A stretch of 47,963 nt of DNA from Acidobacteriota bacterium (GTDB lineage Bacteria; Acidobacteriota; Terriglobia; Acidiferrales; UBA7541): contig QHYZ01000084.1 of the NCBI GenBank assembly GCA_003225295.1, positions 1-47,963 of the forward strand, given 5' to 3'. The position numbers and the translations under genes were made by a program. Numbering within the stretch: position 1 is the stretch's first letter; each line of letters begins with the position of its first letter. The notes under the pieces are model-generated. The model searched no databases. It was given only the letters and a program-made list of their open reading frames with translations, and had not been told where the DNA came from. This document shows, one piece after another, positions 28,201 to 36,200 of this stretch.

Positions 28201-28513
28201 GGCGGTGTCGCCAGGCACGATCGTGCCTTGGCCGTGGGCCGGCTTACGAATCGGGCTGACGTGGCTTCTCGCGCTTGTGGCTTGCGCCATTCTTAGCAGG
28301 TTCGCCGCACCTAGGCGTGGGTACGTGTGGCAAGTCTCCGGTGTGGCCATGTTTGTATTGCTGCTTTGTGCTGGTTGCACCGGCGGCGTTGCTGGAAGTG
28401 GGCGCGGTTCGACGCCAAAGGCAGGCACTGCGCCGGGAACCTATACTCTCACTTTGACGGGAACGTCTGGCTCGTTGAGCCACAACACCATGTTGACACT
28501 GACGGTGAAATAG
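25274..28513 (+). CDS. Secreted Ig-repeat surface protein with membrane-hairpin C terminus
   Basis: This is a 1079-residue protein with signal peptide (KLVSVLPLFFVVLASGVPAPA). The N-terminal ~510 residues form a beta-rich domain (FDGIGADGVAPPDTNGAVGA; DWs such as YDKSAQRWVVGQM) of a type I know from Acidobacteriota secreted proteins but cannot name functionally. Four group-3-type Ig-like repeats follow (about 523-900), each with PTGTVTFxDG and HSITAVYGGDAxF. The last domain starts DFSLSASP (about 902) and reads as an Ig-like beta-sandwich interrupted by a two-helix membrane hairpin (about 991-1040: LTWLLALVACAIL, APRRG loop, VAMFVLLLCAGC). It then resumes with PGTYTLTLTGTSGSLSHN to the end. 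It is probably a surface adhesin or a binding protein anchored by this hairpin. Promoter elements were not resolved. Confidence 0.85.
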   Translation: MKSKLVSVLPLFFVVLASGVPAPAQQTSSNPTVIPPVSYDLSPPLVDLVASAPPKAPASQRNIPLRQPPRPIPAPPASVTQDRALQQLSLPLVSTSPGLAFDGIGADGVAPPDTNGAVGATQFAQIVNVEYAVYNKTSNALLLGPTPIHNIWSGFNGDCANGDGGDAVVLYDKSAQRWVVGQMNVKLNAYCMAVSTTSDATQSYYRYEFSFGGNTPDYPKLAVWPDAYYWTANTFSSANTFVGANPCAFDRATMLSGGPANAICMQQNPSIDSLLPADLDGTTPPPTGEPNFYLQMVAPSNLNLFKFHVDFTTPANSTFTGPTAIPVAPFSEACGGGTCIPQPGTTQQLDSLSDRLMFRLAYRNFGDHESLVVNHSVMAGNSVGVRWYEIRSPNVTPTVFQQGTFSPDSQYRWMGSIAMDQSGDIAVGYSASSSSNFPAVRYTGRVPSDPAGTMESENSIIEGTGSQTNGSSRWGDYSGMSVDPADDCTFWYTNEYLTTNGSFNWNTRIGSFKFTSCGLPGSSLSATTLISSLNPSALGQAVTFTATVQPATGSGTPTGTVTFNDGAIVLGPGSLNGGTATFTTSGLGAGVHSITAVYGGDASFASSTSPVLMQTVNKAASSTAVVSSNSASNRGAAVTFTATVTSSATGTPTGTVTFQDATTTLGTGTLSGGTATFTTSGLGTGTHSITGIYGGDANFTGSTSPILTQTIGKAASSTAVASSNNPSIIGTAVTLTASVTSPVTGTLTGTVTFQDGTSALGTGTLSGGAATFITSGLTAGTHSITAVYSGDANFAGGTSPVLMQTVNRVASSTSVASSNNPSIFGSAVTFTATVTSSATSIPTGTVTFQDGAATLGTGMLSGGNATLATSALVGGVHSITAVYGGDASFASSTSPGLTQTVADFSLSASPTVAAATAGSTSTYLITITPLGGFSQTISFQCSGAPMLAVCTAPASVSPTGSSYAPFNITVTTTAQSAVSPGTIVPWPWAGLRIGLTWLLALVACAILSRFAAPRRGYVWQVSGVAMFVLLLCAGCTGGVAGSGRGSTPKAGTAPGTYTLTLTGTSGSLSHNTMLTLTVK
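26843..27985 (+). repeat. Four tandem ~285-bp repeats encoding Ig-like domains
   Basis: Repeat units begin near 26843, 27131, 27416 and 27701; the last three are spaced exactly 285 bp, and the first is one codon longer. They share long near-identical stretches at the DNA level (for example around GGTGATGCGA in units 1 and 4), consistent with recent duplication or gene conversion inside the gene. Confidence 0.85.
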
Positions 28514-28703
28514 CCGAAGAGGAGTAGCCTGAAGCGAAAATGTAGGTGTTTACAGGCAGCCCATATTCTTCTCCATCGAAAACGCGTTTCACGGACCACA
28601 TAACAGTTGGCAGCCGGAAGTTATTCCGAGTCATAGTGCAGTTGTGGGAAATCACGGCTCCGCTGATGGCCTCGTCGACGATCACTGATTTGAGCTAACG
28701 ACT

Positions 28704-28996
28704 GTTCGGTGCCGTGCCGAATACTCGCCCAGCAAGTAATTGATAACAAAAACGATCTCGGTAGACTGCACCGTTTTCAACCAAGAAAACTAGTTCAACT
28801 GGCGCAAATTGAACCCTTCTATTGCCATGAAAACAAGACGCTTGAACGGTTCCCCGGAACTCAACGGTAGAGCATTCGGCTGTTAAGAGAGTACTTCAAA
28901 TCCAATAACTCGTTTCTCTGGCTTCAGTTAACAGCTGCGAGACCGTCCCCCAAACGTTCTTTCCTCGTCCCCCAGAATGTCCCCACGATCCCTGGC
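28704..28996 (+). repeat. Dispersed tRNA-Asn-half repeat, copy B
   Basis: It begins TTCGGTGCCGTGCCGAATAC and is closely similar along its length to copy C (32392). It contains a tRNA-Asn(GTT) 5' half at 28851-28886 (one base short in the D-stem entry), then a hairpin whose outer arms GCTGTTAA and TTAACAGC span 28878-28935, then a GTCCCC-rich tail. It stops about 5 bp before the end of the PIN-toxin gene (29002). The 190 bp between the Ig protein and this repeat holds nothing recognisable. Confidence 0.85.
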
Positions 28997-29001
28997 ACTG
29001 G

Positions 29002-29427
29002 TTAGCTCGGTTGAAGGCGGAATCCGAGCTGCTCGCCGGCGCGGCGAATGCGATCGTCAAGACTTAGGAGTTCGACACTCGGGACAGTGGAACGTACGGC
29101 CAACGCGGATGCCAAGTGAATCGCCTCAAGGGTACGCACGGGTTCGGCGGGAAACGGACGCCTTGCTCGGTCAACAATCTCCAAAGTGAGTCGGCACAGG
29201 TGCCAGTGCGCAGCAGCTCCATTGAGGTGTGCCCGGCGATCGGCGGCCGTAGCTTCATCGATTTCTCCGAGCGTGACCGCGCGGATGAGCACGCGGTCAC
29301 ACTCGATGAGCGCGAGATCGGAGGCCATCACAAGCTCGGCACGGCGGAGCACCTCGCGGACGCGGCTGGCAGCCGCTTCCCCAAGCAACCACGCCAGCAC
29401 GGCGCTGGATTCTGCATAGATGTTCAC
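29002..29427 (-). CDS. vapC: PIN-domain toxin (VapC-type ribonuclease)
   Basis: This is a 141-residue PIN-domain protein, a normal VapC length. Acidic residues in the expected places are Glu6 (YAESSAVLAWLL), Glu42 (LIECDRVL), Glu101 (TLEAIHLASAL) and Asp124/125 (LLSLDDRI). Two positions that are usually Asp (first strand and the 'LDAIHLA' motif) are Glu; I know this variant from PIN proteins starting '.YAESSAVL', so activity is still likely. VapC toxins cleave tRNA or rRNA to stop translation. The gene overlaps the upstream antitoxin by 4 bp (ATGA-type coupling). Its 3' end lies next to repeat copy B. Confidence 0.9.
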   Translation of the reverse strand: MNIYAESSAVLAWLLGEAAASRVREVLRRAELVMASDLALIECDRVLIRAVTLGEIDEATAADRRAHLNGAAAHWHLCRLTLEIVDRARRPFPAEPVRTLEAIHLASALAVRSTVPSVELLSLDDRIRRAGEQLGFRLQPS

Positions 29428-29735
29428 CGGCTACCACGCTCCTCATCGAGGAGTACAGCGGCACGATGTCGCTTCAGGAGAGGTGAAAGTTTTGGATACA
29501 ACGTCGACTCATTTGGGGCGCCGAGCGTCAGCTGCCCCTTCCTCACCAGTGCCATCAGCCCGGAAGGGACACCGCTTTCATCGAGTCCTTGCCCTGGCGG
29601 GAGGAGTTCTGCAACGACTTCACCGCGATCCGTCACCAGCACGCCCTCGCCGGACCGCACTTCCCGAACATACTCGCTCAAACGGTTCTTCAGTTCTCGA
29701 AGTCCCACGCTTTTCACAATTACATGTAGCCTCAT
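29424..29735 (-). CDS. Phd/YefM-family antitoxin
   Basis: This 103-residue protein starts, in one reading, MRLHVIVKSVGLRELKNRLS, with the N-terminal DNA-binding Phd fold (VGLRELKNRLSEYV, VTDRGEVVAELLP) and a C-terminal toxin-binding tail. It neutralises the PIN toxin that overlaps it and autorepresses the pair. Start choice: ATG at 29735 lies inside an inverted repeat. GTG at 29717 would give MKSVGLRELKNRLSEYV, which matches the family N terminus better and puts the operator upstream. With GTG the mRNA would be nearly leaderless. I give the longer boundary because the start cannot be settled by eye. Confidence 0.88.
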   Translation of the reverse strand: MRLHVIVKSVGLRELKNRLSEYVREVRSGEGVLVTDRGEVVAELLPPGQGLDESGVPSGLMALVRKGQLTLGAPNESTLYPKLSPLLKRHRAAVLLDEERGSR

Positions 29736-29752
29736 GAAGCTACATTTGTCAA
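29724..29752 (-). promoter_or_regulatory. Toxin-antitoxin promoter/operator
   Basis: On the minus strand TTGACA (29747-29752) precedes ATGTAGC (29739-29745), an 8-bp spacer and GCTACAT (29724-29730), a perfect 7-bp inverted repeat. TACATG 18 bp after TTGACA is the best -10. The repeat would be the binding site for the antitoxin dimer. It overlaps the first possible start codon, which favours the internal GTG. Confidence 0.55.
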
Positions 29753-29909
29753 CACCGAGATTATCAGTGTCGCAAGGCGGAGGGAAGTCAGACGAGAACG
29801 GATGGGGTTGCTGCCTTCAGGTAGATGGATTCTGCCACAGCCATATATTGTGGAAAGAACGTCAATCAGTGGTCATGAGGGCTCGATTCCCCTAGTACTT
29901 TAGGCATCG

Positions 29910-29954
29910 ATCGTTTCATAAATCGTTTCACAAGTCATTTCACTAATCGTTTTA
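29910..29954 (+). promoter_or_regulatory. Four 12-bp-spaced iterons upstream of the HipA-type gene
   Basis: ATCGTTTCA (29910), ATCGTTTCA (29922), GTCATTTCA (29934) and ATCGTTTTA (29946) repeat with exactly 12-bp spacing. A fifth copy (30012-30020) overlaps the -10 and start codon of the gene at 30020. One binding face per roughly helical turn suggests cooperative binding of the gene's own HTH domain. Confidence 0.7.
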
Positions 29955-30007
29955 TCATTCCAGTTAAATAGATGAAAACAATTAAGATGCTATCACAATT
30001 CTTGATG

Positions 30008-30020
30008 TATAATCGTTTCA
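30008..30020 (+). promoter_or_regulatory. Consensus -10 box directly before a leaderless start
   Basis: A perfect TATAAT (30008-30013) ends six bases before the ATG at 30020, so transcription should start at or near the A of the start codon. There is no Shine-Dalgarno. A -35 is weak. This decides the start of the HipA-type gene in favour of 30020 over an ATG at 29972. Confidence 0.6.
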
Positions 30021-31285
30021 TGGCCAGCGAAGTTATAACCGAACTGAACCGTGGCATATTGCCTGCCGCCGACCTACGGGAGAGACTGGGTGTGTCGGCC
30101 GCGACACTTATGCGCATGGTGAGAGAAGCTGGGCCGGAGATCCTGCGGATTGGTCGAGGCAGGGCGACGCAATATGGCTTGCGTCAGACATGGCCGAATC
30201 TGGAAAGTTCACGGTTTCCGCTATTCCGAATAACCGAATCTGGCGCAGCCGTCCACGCAGGAGAACTCATTACACTTGCCGCTCATCAGTCGGCCTGGAT
30301 GCCCATGGGCACAGTCGTGGGTGGGCTTCCCGCCGAATTGGTTGACGCCCGCCCTTCTGGTTTCTTGGGCCGACACTTCGCAGCCGTCCACGCTGATCTA
30401 AGGCTACCGCCCCGATTAACGGACTGGTCTGATCATCACATTTTGCTCGCGATGTCTCGACGGGGAGAAGACTTACCGGGCAATTTCGTTATTGGCGAAG
30501 AATCATTCGCTCGATGGCAGGTACTTGAGCCTGTTTCCAGAAGCCGCGACGATTACCCGGCTCTTGCAGAGGCAACCATCGCAGGTCATCCGCCGGGTTC
30601 CTCGGCAGGGGGAGAGCGGCCGAAATTCGGTGCGCTAGTTGGCAACCAGCATATGCTCGTCAAATTTGCTGGCCGCGGAGGAATCGGGGACATGGCCGCC
30701 AGGCGCTGGTGCGATCTGCTGACCCTAGAGGGAATTGGGTTGCAAGTCGTAGCGTCACATGGCATCCCGGCCGCGCATACAAACGTCATCGAAACGCCTG
30801 ATTGTTGGTTTCTGGAGAGCGAGCGATTTGATCGCCTAGGGACGCGCGGGAGGATCGCAGTCTTAAGTCTTGCGGCTGTTCACGACGATCTCGCGGACTC
30901 GTGGGCACGCGCGGCCGTGTCACTCAGAGAGGCAAGGCGTTTGAGTGATGAGGATGCCAGGCGGCTTTGCTGGCTTGATGCGTTCGGAGCACTTATCGCA
31001 AACACGGATCGGCATCAGTCCAACATCCTGTTCTTTGCGGAAGGCTCTCGTTTGCGTCTAGCTCCGGCATTCGACCAAGTCTCAATGCTGTACGCACCCA
31101 CGGGCGATGGCCAAGTACCACCGCGCGAGTTTATGCTGCCGCTCGCCACTGCGAATACGTTGGATGTTTGGGACGATGCACGCGACGCAGCTCGGCAATT
31201 TTGGACACAGGCGAGCGAGGACATGCGGTTGTCGGATGATGCTCGGCTATTCTGTGCAAGCAACATGAAGCTCTTTGGAGAATAG
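30020..31285 (+). CDS. yjjJ: YjjJ/HipH-type protein: N-terminal HTH fused to HipA kinase
   Basis: This is a 421-residue protein. The N-terminal helix-turn-helix (about 12-36: LRERLGVSAATLMRMVREAG) is fused to a HipA-type Ser/Thr kinase fold. A nucleotide-binding loop lies near residue 196 (GGERPKFGAL, then HMLVKF), catalytic Asp330 is in NTDRHQSN, and metal-binding Asp352 is in APAFDQVSM. This is the architecture of E. coli YjjJ (HipH), where toxin-like kinase and DNA-binding domain are one chain, unlike the two-gene HipBA. HipA kinases phosphorylate glutamyl-tRNA synthetase or related targets and cause growth arrest; the target here is unknown. Iterons and a leaderless promoter sit upstream, arguing for autoregulation. 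The TPR fragment starts 4 bp after its stop. All key kinase residues are present. Confidence 0.88.
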   Translation: MASEVITELNRGILPAADLRERLGVSAATLMRMVREAGPEILRIGRGRATQYGLRQTWPNLESSRFPLFRITESGAAVHAGELITLAAHQSAWMPMGTVVGGLPAELVDARPSGFLGRHFAAVHADLRLPPRLTDWSDHHILLAMSRRGEDLPGNFVIGEESFARWQVLEPVSRSRDDYPALAEATIAGHPPGSSAGGERPKFGALVGNQHMLVKFAGRGGIGDMAARRWCDLLTLEGIGLQVVASHGIPAAHTNVIETPDCWFLESERFDRLGTRGRIAVLSLAAVHDDLADSWARAAVSLREARRLSDEDARRLCWLDAFGALIANTDRHQSNILFFAEGSRLRLAPAFDQVSMLYAPTGDGQVPPREFMLPLATANTLDVWDDARDAARQFWTQASEDMRLSDDARLFCASNMKLFGE

Positions 31286-31289
31286 GCTG

Positions 31290-31898
31290 ATGGATTTGTT
31301 GAATTGGACGACATCTGTGTTTCGAGCGGTGGCCGACTTCGGAGGGCCGCAGCGCAAAACGAATCCCACCGATAGTGACGTCGCGGGACTGTTCGGAAAC
31401 GCTTTGATCTACGAAGGTGAAACGCTCGAACTGCTGGGTGACGAACACAAAGCCTTGCAGTCTTTTGAGAGAGCGGTCACGGTTTTTGAATCACCTCCTC
31501 TTGCAGGCAAGATGGGGTTGAATTCAGTCACCGCCGCAGCGTACGCGAAGCTCGCGAATTCTCAGTCCCGGCTTGGTCACGCTGATTCGGCCCGTGAAAC
31601 CTATAACAAAGCTCTTGCGATGCTCGGTTCGCAAATGAGTTCGGAGCCGGCGGCACTGCAGGTTCAGTACACAGTCATCGAAATTTACGCTGGTCTTGGA
31701 GAGCTAGAGTCCCAAAGTGCCAGCCGAAGAAGCTCTCGAACGAATGCCCAGATTAACGCCTGCACGTGGTATCAAAAAAGCATGGATATCTGGCTGCACC
31801 TACCGATCCGAAATTCCATCTCGCCGAGCGGGTTCAAAGTGATCGATTTTAACTCGGTGTCCAGCAAACTAACCCAGTGCCAGCAGGCGCCCTGGTAG
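31290..31898 (+). CDS. TPR-containing protein, probable C-terminal remnant of a kinase
   Basis: This is a 202-residue frame starting at ATG 31290, with GGAG/AATAGG upstream and a TTG alternative at 31275. It contains two TPR-like helix pairs (ALIYEGETLELLGDEHKALQ; AAAYAKLANSQSRLGHADSA) and ends with CTWYQKSMDIWLHLP, then NSISPSGFKVIDF. That tail is familiar from the C termini of long acidobacterial Ser/Thr kinases with TPRs, but kinase and sensor parts are absent here. I therefore read it as a fragment left by recombination at the end of yjjJ, possibly still translated. Function unknown. Confidence 0.5.
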   Translation: MDLLNWTTSVFRAVADFGGPQRKTNPTDSDVAGLFGNALIYEGETLELLGDEHKALQSFERAVTVFESPPLAGKMGLNSVTAAAYAKLANSQSRLGHADSARETYNKALAMLGSQMSSEPAALQVQYTVIEIYAGLGELESQSASRRSSRTNAQINACTWYQKSMDIWLHLPIRNSISPSGFKVIDFNSVSSKLTQCQQAPW

Positions 31899-32391
31899 CG
31901 GTAGAATCAATCGAATGTCATTGCCCGTTGTGCCTCGACAAAACTTGAAGCCCATGAAGACTGTAAACGATTCGGAGCAAAGGAGTCTGCTTTGTTCTTT
32001 GTTAGCGAATCGGATTCAGAGGCTTGGTTCTCCGGAGTACCCAGATGGCGATGACAACCCGAGCGAATCTCCGTTGTCGGTACTCGCTCGCTTATCGAAG
32101 AGATACCAGTTGTCTTACGCAGCGCGGTCGTAGCGGTGATGCAAGCCACCAGGAGGGGCCGAGAAACAATTCTGGGTTGAGTATTACGCATTCTGACGAT
32201 TCGACCGAGTGGAGTTTCTTTGTGCAACCCCACCGGTCCGTAGTCGTCTGCTGGAAGTTGAGTCTCACGCTAACCATTGCGAACCACTGAATGCAAACGT
32301 TGGGAAATATTCGCGAGAGCTTGGCACCGGAGCCGTACTGGACGGAGTCTTAGATCCGGGGCTTCGCTGTTTCCTTCTGGCAGTTCGAGCA
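31899..32391. other. 493-bp region without recognisable genes
   Basis: Open frames on both strands (for example 31915-32133 plus, 31907-32233 minus) have no family motif or ribosome binding site. Probably decayed sequence up to repeat copy C. Confidence 0.45.
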
Positions 32392-32680
32392 TTCAGTGCC
32401 GTGCCGAATACTCGCCCAGCAGCAACTAATTGATAACAAAAACGATCTCGGCAGGCACCACCGTTTTCAACCAAGAAAATTCGTTCAACAGGCGCAAATT
32501 GAACCCCTCTATTACCATGAAAACAAATCGCTTGAACGGTTCCCCGGTAGCTCAACGGTAGAGCATTCGGCTGTTAACAGAGAACTTCAATTCAAATAAC
32601 TCGTTTCTCTGGCGTCAGTTAGCAGCCTCAGGACCATCCCCAAACACCTTTTTCTTGTCCCCACGATGTCCCCGCTATCG
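32392..32680 (+). repeat. Dispersed tRNA-Asn-half repeat, copy C (best preserved)
   Basis: It has an upstream segment (GTGCCGTGCCGAATACTCGC onward) with TACCAT as a possible -10 about 22 bp before the tRNA part. A perfect tRNA-Asn(GTT) 5' half lies at 32541-32577: acceptor strand TCCCCGG, TA, D-arm GCTCAACGGTAGAGC, A, TTCGG and anticodon loop CTGTTAA. The 3' half is absent. Instead a hairpin spans 32569-32627 (arms GGCTGTTAAC / GTTAGCAGCC with inner CAGAGAA / TTCTCTG), followed by a GTCCCC-rich tail. Confidence 0.88.
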
Positions 32681-33222
32681 CACACTTGTGCGGATGGCGC
32701 CTTTGTCAGCCGCGTGCATTTTCTAAAGTGCCGCAGTTGGGGGTGATTCCTATTCTAGTAGGACTCAGGTCCCAAACCACCCGAGGGTGCCGACATGGCC
32801 GAGAAGGAGCACGAGCACTTCATTCCTTAAGAGCTGGACAATGAGCCGGAATCAATCGGCAGCTTCGTCTGTTCAAATATTTTGTTGTCCCTTTGCATCC
32901 TGGGAAAATGCGGTGAACTGGGCAAAGCCCGCCCTCATCCCGCCCTGGCTGCGGCAGAGTGAAGTCTCTCCCCAGATTGCCCGAACGCCAATGCAGGTAT
33001 GTACCGGATTGGCAGTTCTTTGGCCGGAGTGTAGCGTGCCGCCCAAAGTAGAGCAACGGAGATGAATACGAACGCGCAAGAATCCCCGGCGGCGTTCCCT
33101 GCTTTCGACGCGCGCTTGCGGCGCGACTGCATTCCCCTCAGAACATCCCCCCAGCGTTACCTGCGCATTCCGATTCATTCGCGAAAAACTTTATCAAGTG
33201 ATGTCCCCGAAGGAGAATTGCA
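32681..33222. other. 542-bp region upstream of the TonB/glycosidase operon
   Basis: No gene was recognised; short frames (for example 32787-33065) lack motifs. The operon promoter should lie here. The ribosome binding site AAGGAGAA immediately precedes the ATG at 33223. Confidence 0.45.
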
Positions 33223-36200
33223 ATGAGAAATGTAGTGAACTCAAAGAGATGGTGGATGGGTGTGTTTACTCTGGCGCTCGCTGTGATTCCCGCGATTGCC
33301 CAGGTGGACATCGGCAGTATCTCAGGTACCGTTGTAGACACTTCTGATGCCGTTGTTCCCGGCGTGAGAATCATCGTTCGGAATGAGGGCAACCGGACTA
33401 CTCAGGAAGCCACAACGAACAGTTCCGGTTACTACATCTTTCCGAGCTTGATGGTTGGAGATTACACCGTCATAGCCGAAATGAAGGGGTTCAAGAAATT
33501 TCTTCAAACTGGAATCCAACTGAATGCAGCGGACCATCTGAGTGTTCCGATCCATTTATCGCTTGGCGAGATGAATCAGACCGTTGTAGTGAGCGGGGCC
33601 GCGCCCCAAGCACTGTCGTTGGAGCCGTCCACAGGCGGCACCGTCACTTCCTCTCAAATGCAACAGCTTGAAGTTAACGGACGCAATCCCGTTTATCTGA
33701 CCGGGCTGCAACCGGGAGTTACAGGCACAAACATTGGCACCTTCGATCCCGATAGCGTCAGTAGCGGCGGATTCAACATCAACGGAGGACGTTCAGATTC
33801 GTACACCGTTTTCGTTGATGGAGCGGTAGCGACACGCACAAGATCGTCCGGCTCGATGCTCGGTGCTCAAGACATGAGTTCGGTTCAAGAAGTTCAAGTG
33901 CTGACCGGATATTACGATGCTGAGTACGGCCGCTCTGCGGCAGGTCAAATACGGTTTGTTACTAAGAGTGGCACGAACACCTATCATGGTGAACTTTACG
34001 AAGTCATTCGCAATGCGGTGTTCGATGCCAACACTTGGTCCCGCAATTCAAGTCCGCTGGCGTCTCAAAACTCGAAACCTCCCAAACAGAATTACAACGA
34101 TTACGGATTCACGTTCGGTGGACCGATTTTCATTTCGCACAAACTTAATGTGGACAAAAGCAAGCTGTTCTTTTTCTTTGCCGAGGAGTGGATCAAACGG
34201 CGGTACGACACGGAAGCAACAGGGACCGTACCAACAGCCGCGATGCGAACGGGAGATTTAAGCGAATTGCTCGCCCCTACGAACCGATTCTTTGGGAAGG
34301 CCCGCGTCGCCAAGGACCCGCAAACGGGTCAGCCGTTTCCTAATAACGTAATTCCGCAGGACCGCTTGAGCAGCCTCGGCGTGGCCCTGATGAACGAATA
34401 CCCCCTGCCCACACTCGGATTTCAGCGAGGAAGCGCCAACTGGATTCAAACGTTTGGGGTTTCTTCTAACCTGTTCAAAACAACATTCAAAGTGGATTAC
34501 TACCCTGATAGCAAGAATCACCTGTATGTACGCGGAACCATCATTCCGTGGACATTCAACGGTCCACTTGAAGGTACGTTCGGCGTCTTTGAATCGCTAT
34601 GGTCCCGGCCCAATCAAACTGGAATCATCGATCTCACAACCGCTTTTTCTCCAACCTTCATAAACGATTTTTCTATTTCCGCGAACTCTGACGGAAAAGG
34701 CACCATCGCCCCGGACCCGCGCTGCGGTACCTACTGTGACCGGGACGCGCACGGAATCAACTATCCGTATCTTTATCCTGGAACGAAACTATTTCCTGCG
34801 AAGTTGCCAAGCCTCGCTGTGACGGGCTTAACTACTATCGATAATGGTCCCTATCCGGGCGAATGGGCGGGCTTCGTCTACGCGCTCAACGACAACGTCA
34901 CCAAGATTTTGGGCAACCACACTATCAAGTTCGGCGGCACGTTTGAACGCGCTGGCCAGAATGACCACATCCAACTAACAACAGCGAGTGCGCCGCAAAC
35001 TACGAATCAAAACGGCCAATTCCGGTTCCTCGATTCTGGCGGCGCGAACACAACCGGACTCGGTTTGGCTAACATCCTACTCGCCAATTTCAATGACTAT
35101 TCGGAGTTTGGAGCCAAGCCGCAAACACCTTGGATTGCCAATTCGTTTGAACTCTTTGCACAAGATATTTGGCAAGTTCGCCGCAAGCTGACGCTCCATT
35201 ATGGCGTGCGTTATTCGGTCTGGCCCGCATGGCACACAACGAATGGAACGGTTGCACAGTTTGAAACCGCTTTTTATGATGCAACGAATGCCGCCACACT
35301 CGATCCAAAGACGGGGTTCATCACCAGTGGCTCACCGTATAACGGCATTGTGCTCCCCGGTGGCGGCCCATCCAGTAGCGCGTTACGGCAATTCCCGTTC
35401 TTAAACCAGCCGCAATATCAATCGATGTATCACAACTTGCCCGGCGGCTTCGCTCCAACACAATGGGACTTAGTCCAGCCGCGCCTGGGCATCGCGTATC
35501 AGATCGCCAACAACACAGTGCTTCGTGCGGGCGGCGGCTACTTTGCGGGCCGAGCCGCAATCAACCGCGACACGGCATTAGGAGGCAATCCGCCCTTCAT
35601 GCCACAAACCACGCTGATAAATGGGAATGTTGCCAACTTATCCGGTGCGGCATCCGCGGTACTTCCGTTCACGATGACGATAAGCAGCCCCACAAACTTG
35701 TGGCCTACTACATGGCAATACAACGGAACTGTCGAGCGCGAATTCGGTAGAGGGATGACGGTTTCGGCGGGTTACGTGGGCAATCGAGGTCTGCACTTGC
35801 AGCGCAAGCGGAATATCAATCAAATACTCACGCCGGGCACAACGTACGCCAATCCTTCTGTGAACCCCAACGCGCTCCGGCCATATCTTGGACTCGGCAT
35901 TATCAATAGCGCGGAAAATTCCGGCAACTCCCGATATGACTCTTTCCAGACAACGGTGCGAAAAATCACGGGAGCCTTGACATTCGGCGCTTCCTACACT
36001 TACTCGCGCTCCAGGGACAATTCATCGTCCCTCACCGATGTGCTACCTAATGCCTATGATGACAGCAATTATTGGGGTCCTTCAGATTTTGATGTGCCGC
36101 ACGCCTTGACAATCAGCTACACCTACAACCTGCCGATCCGGGGCCGGGGAACGTTCACGAAGATGCTGGTTGGCGGTTGGGCTGTCTCCGGTATCAATCA

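Noticed and set aside
32541-32577. Functional tRNA-Asn gene
   Set aside because: Only the 5' half is present; no T-arm or 3' acceptor strand follows. The same holds for 28851-28886 and 41306-41342.
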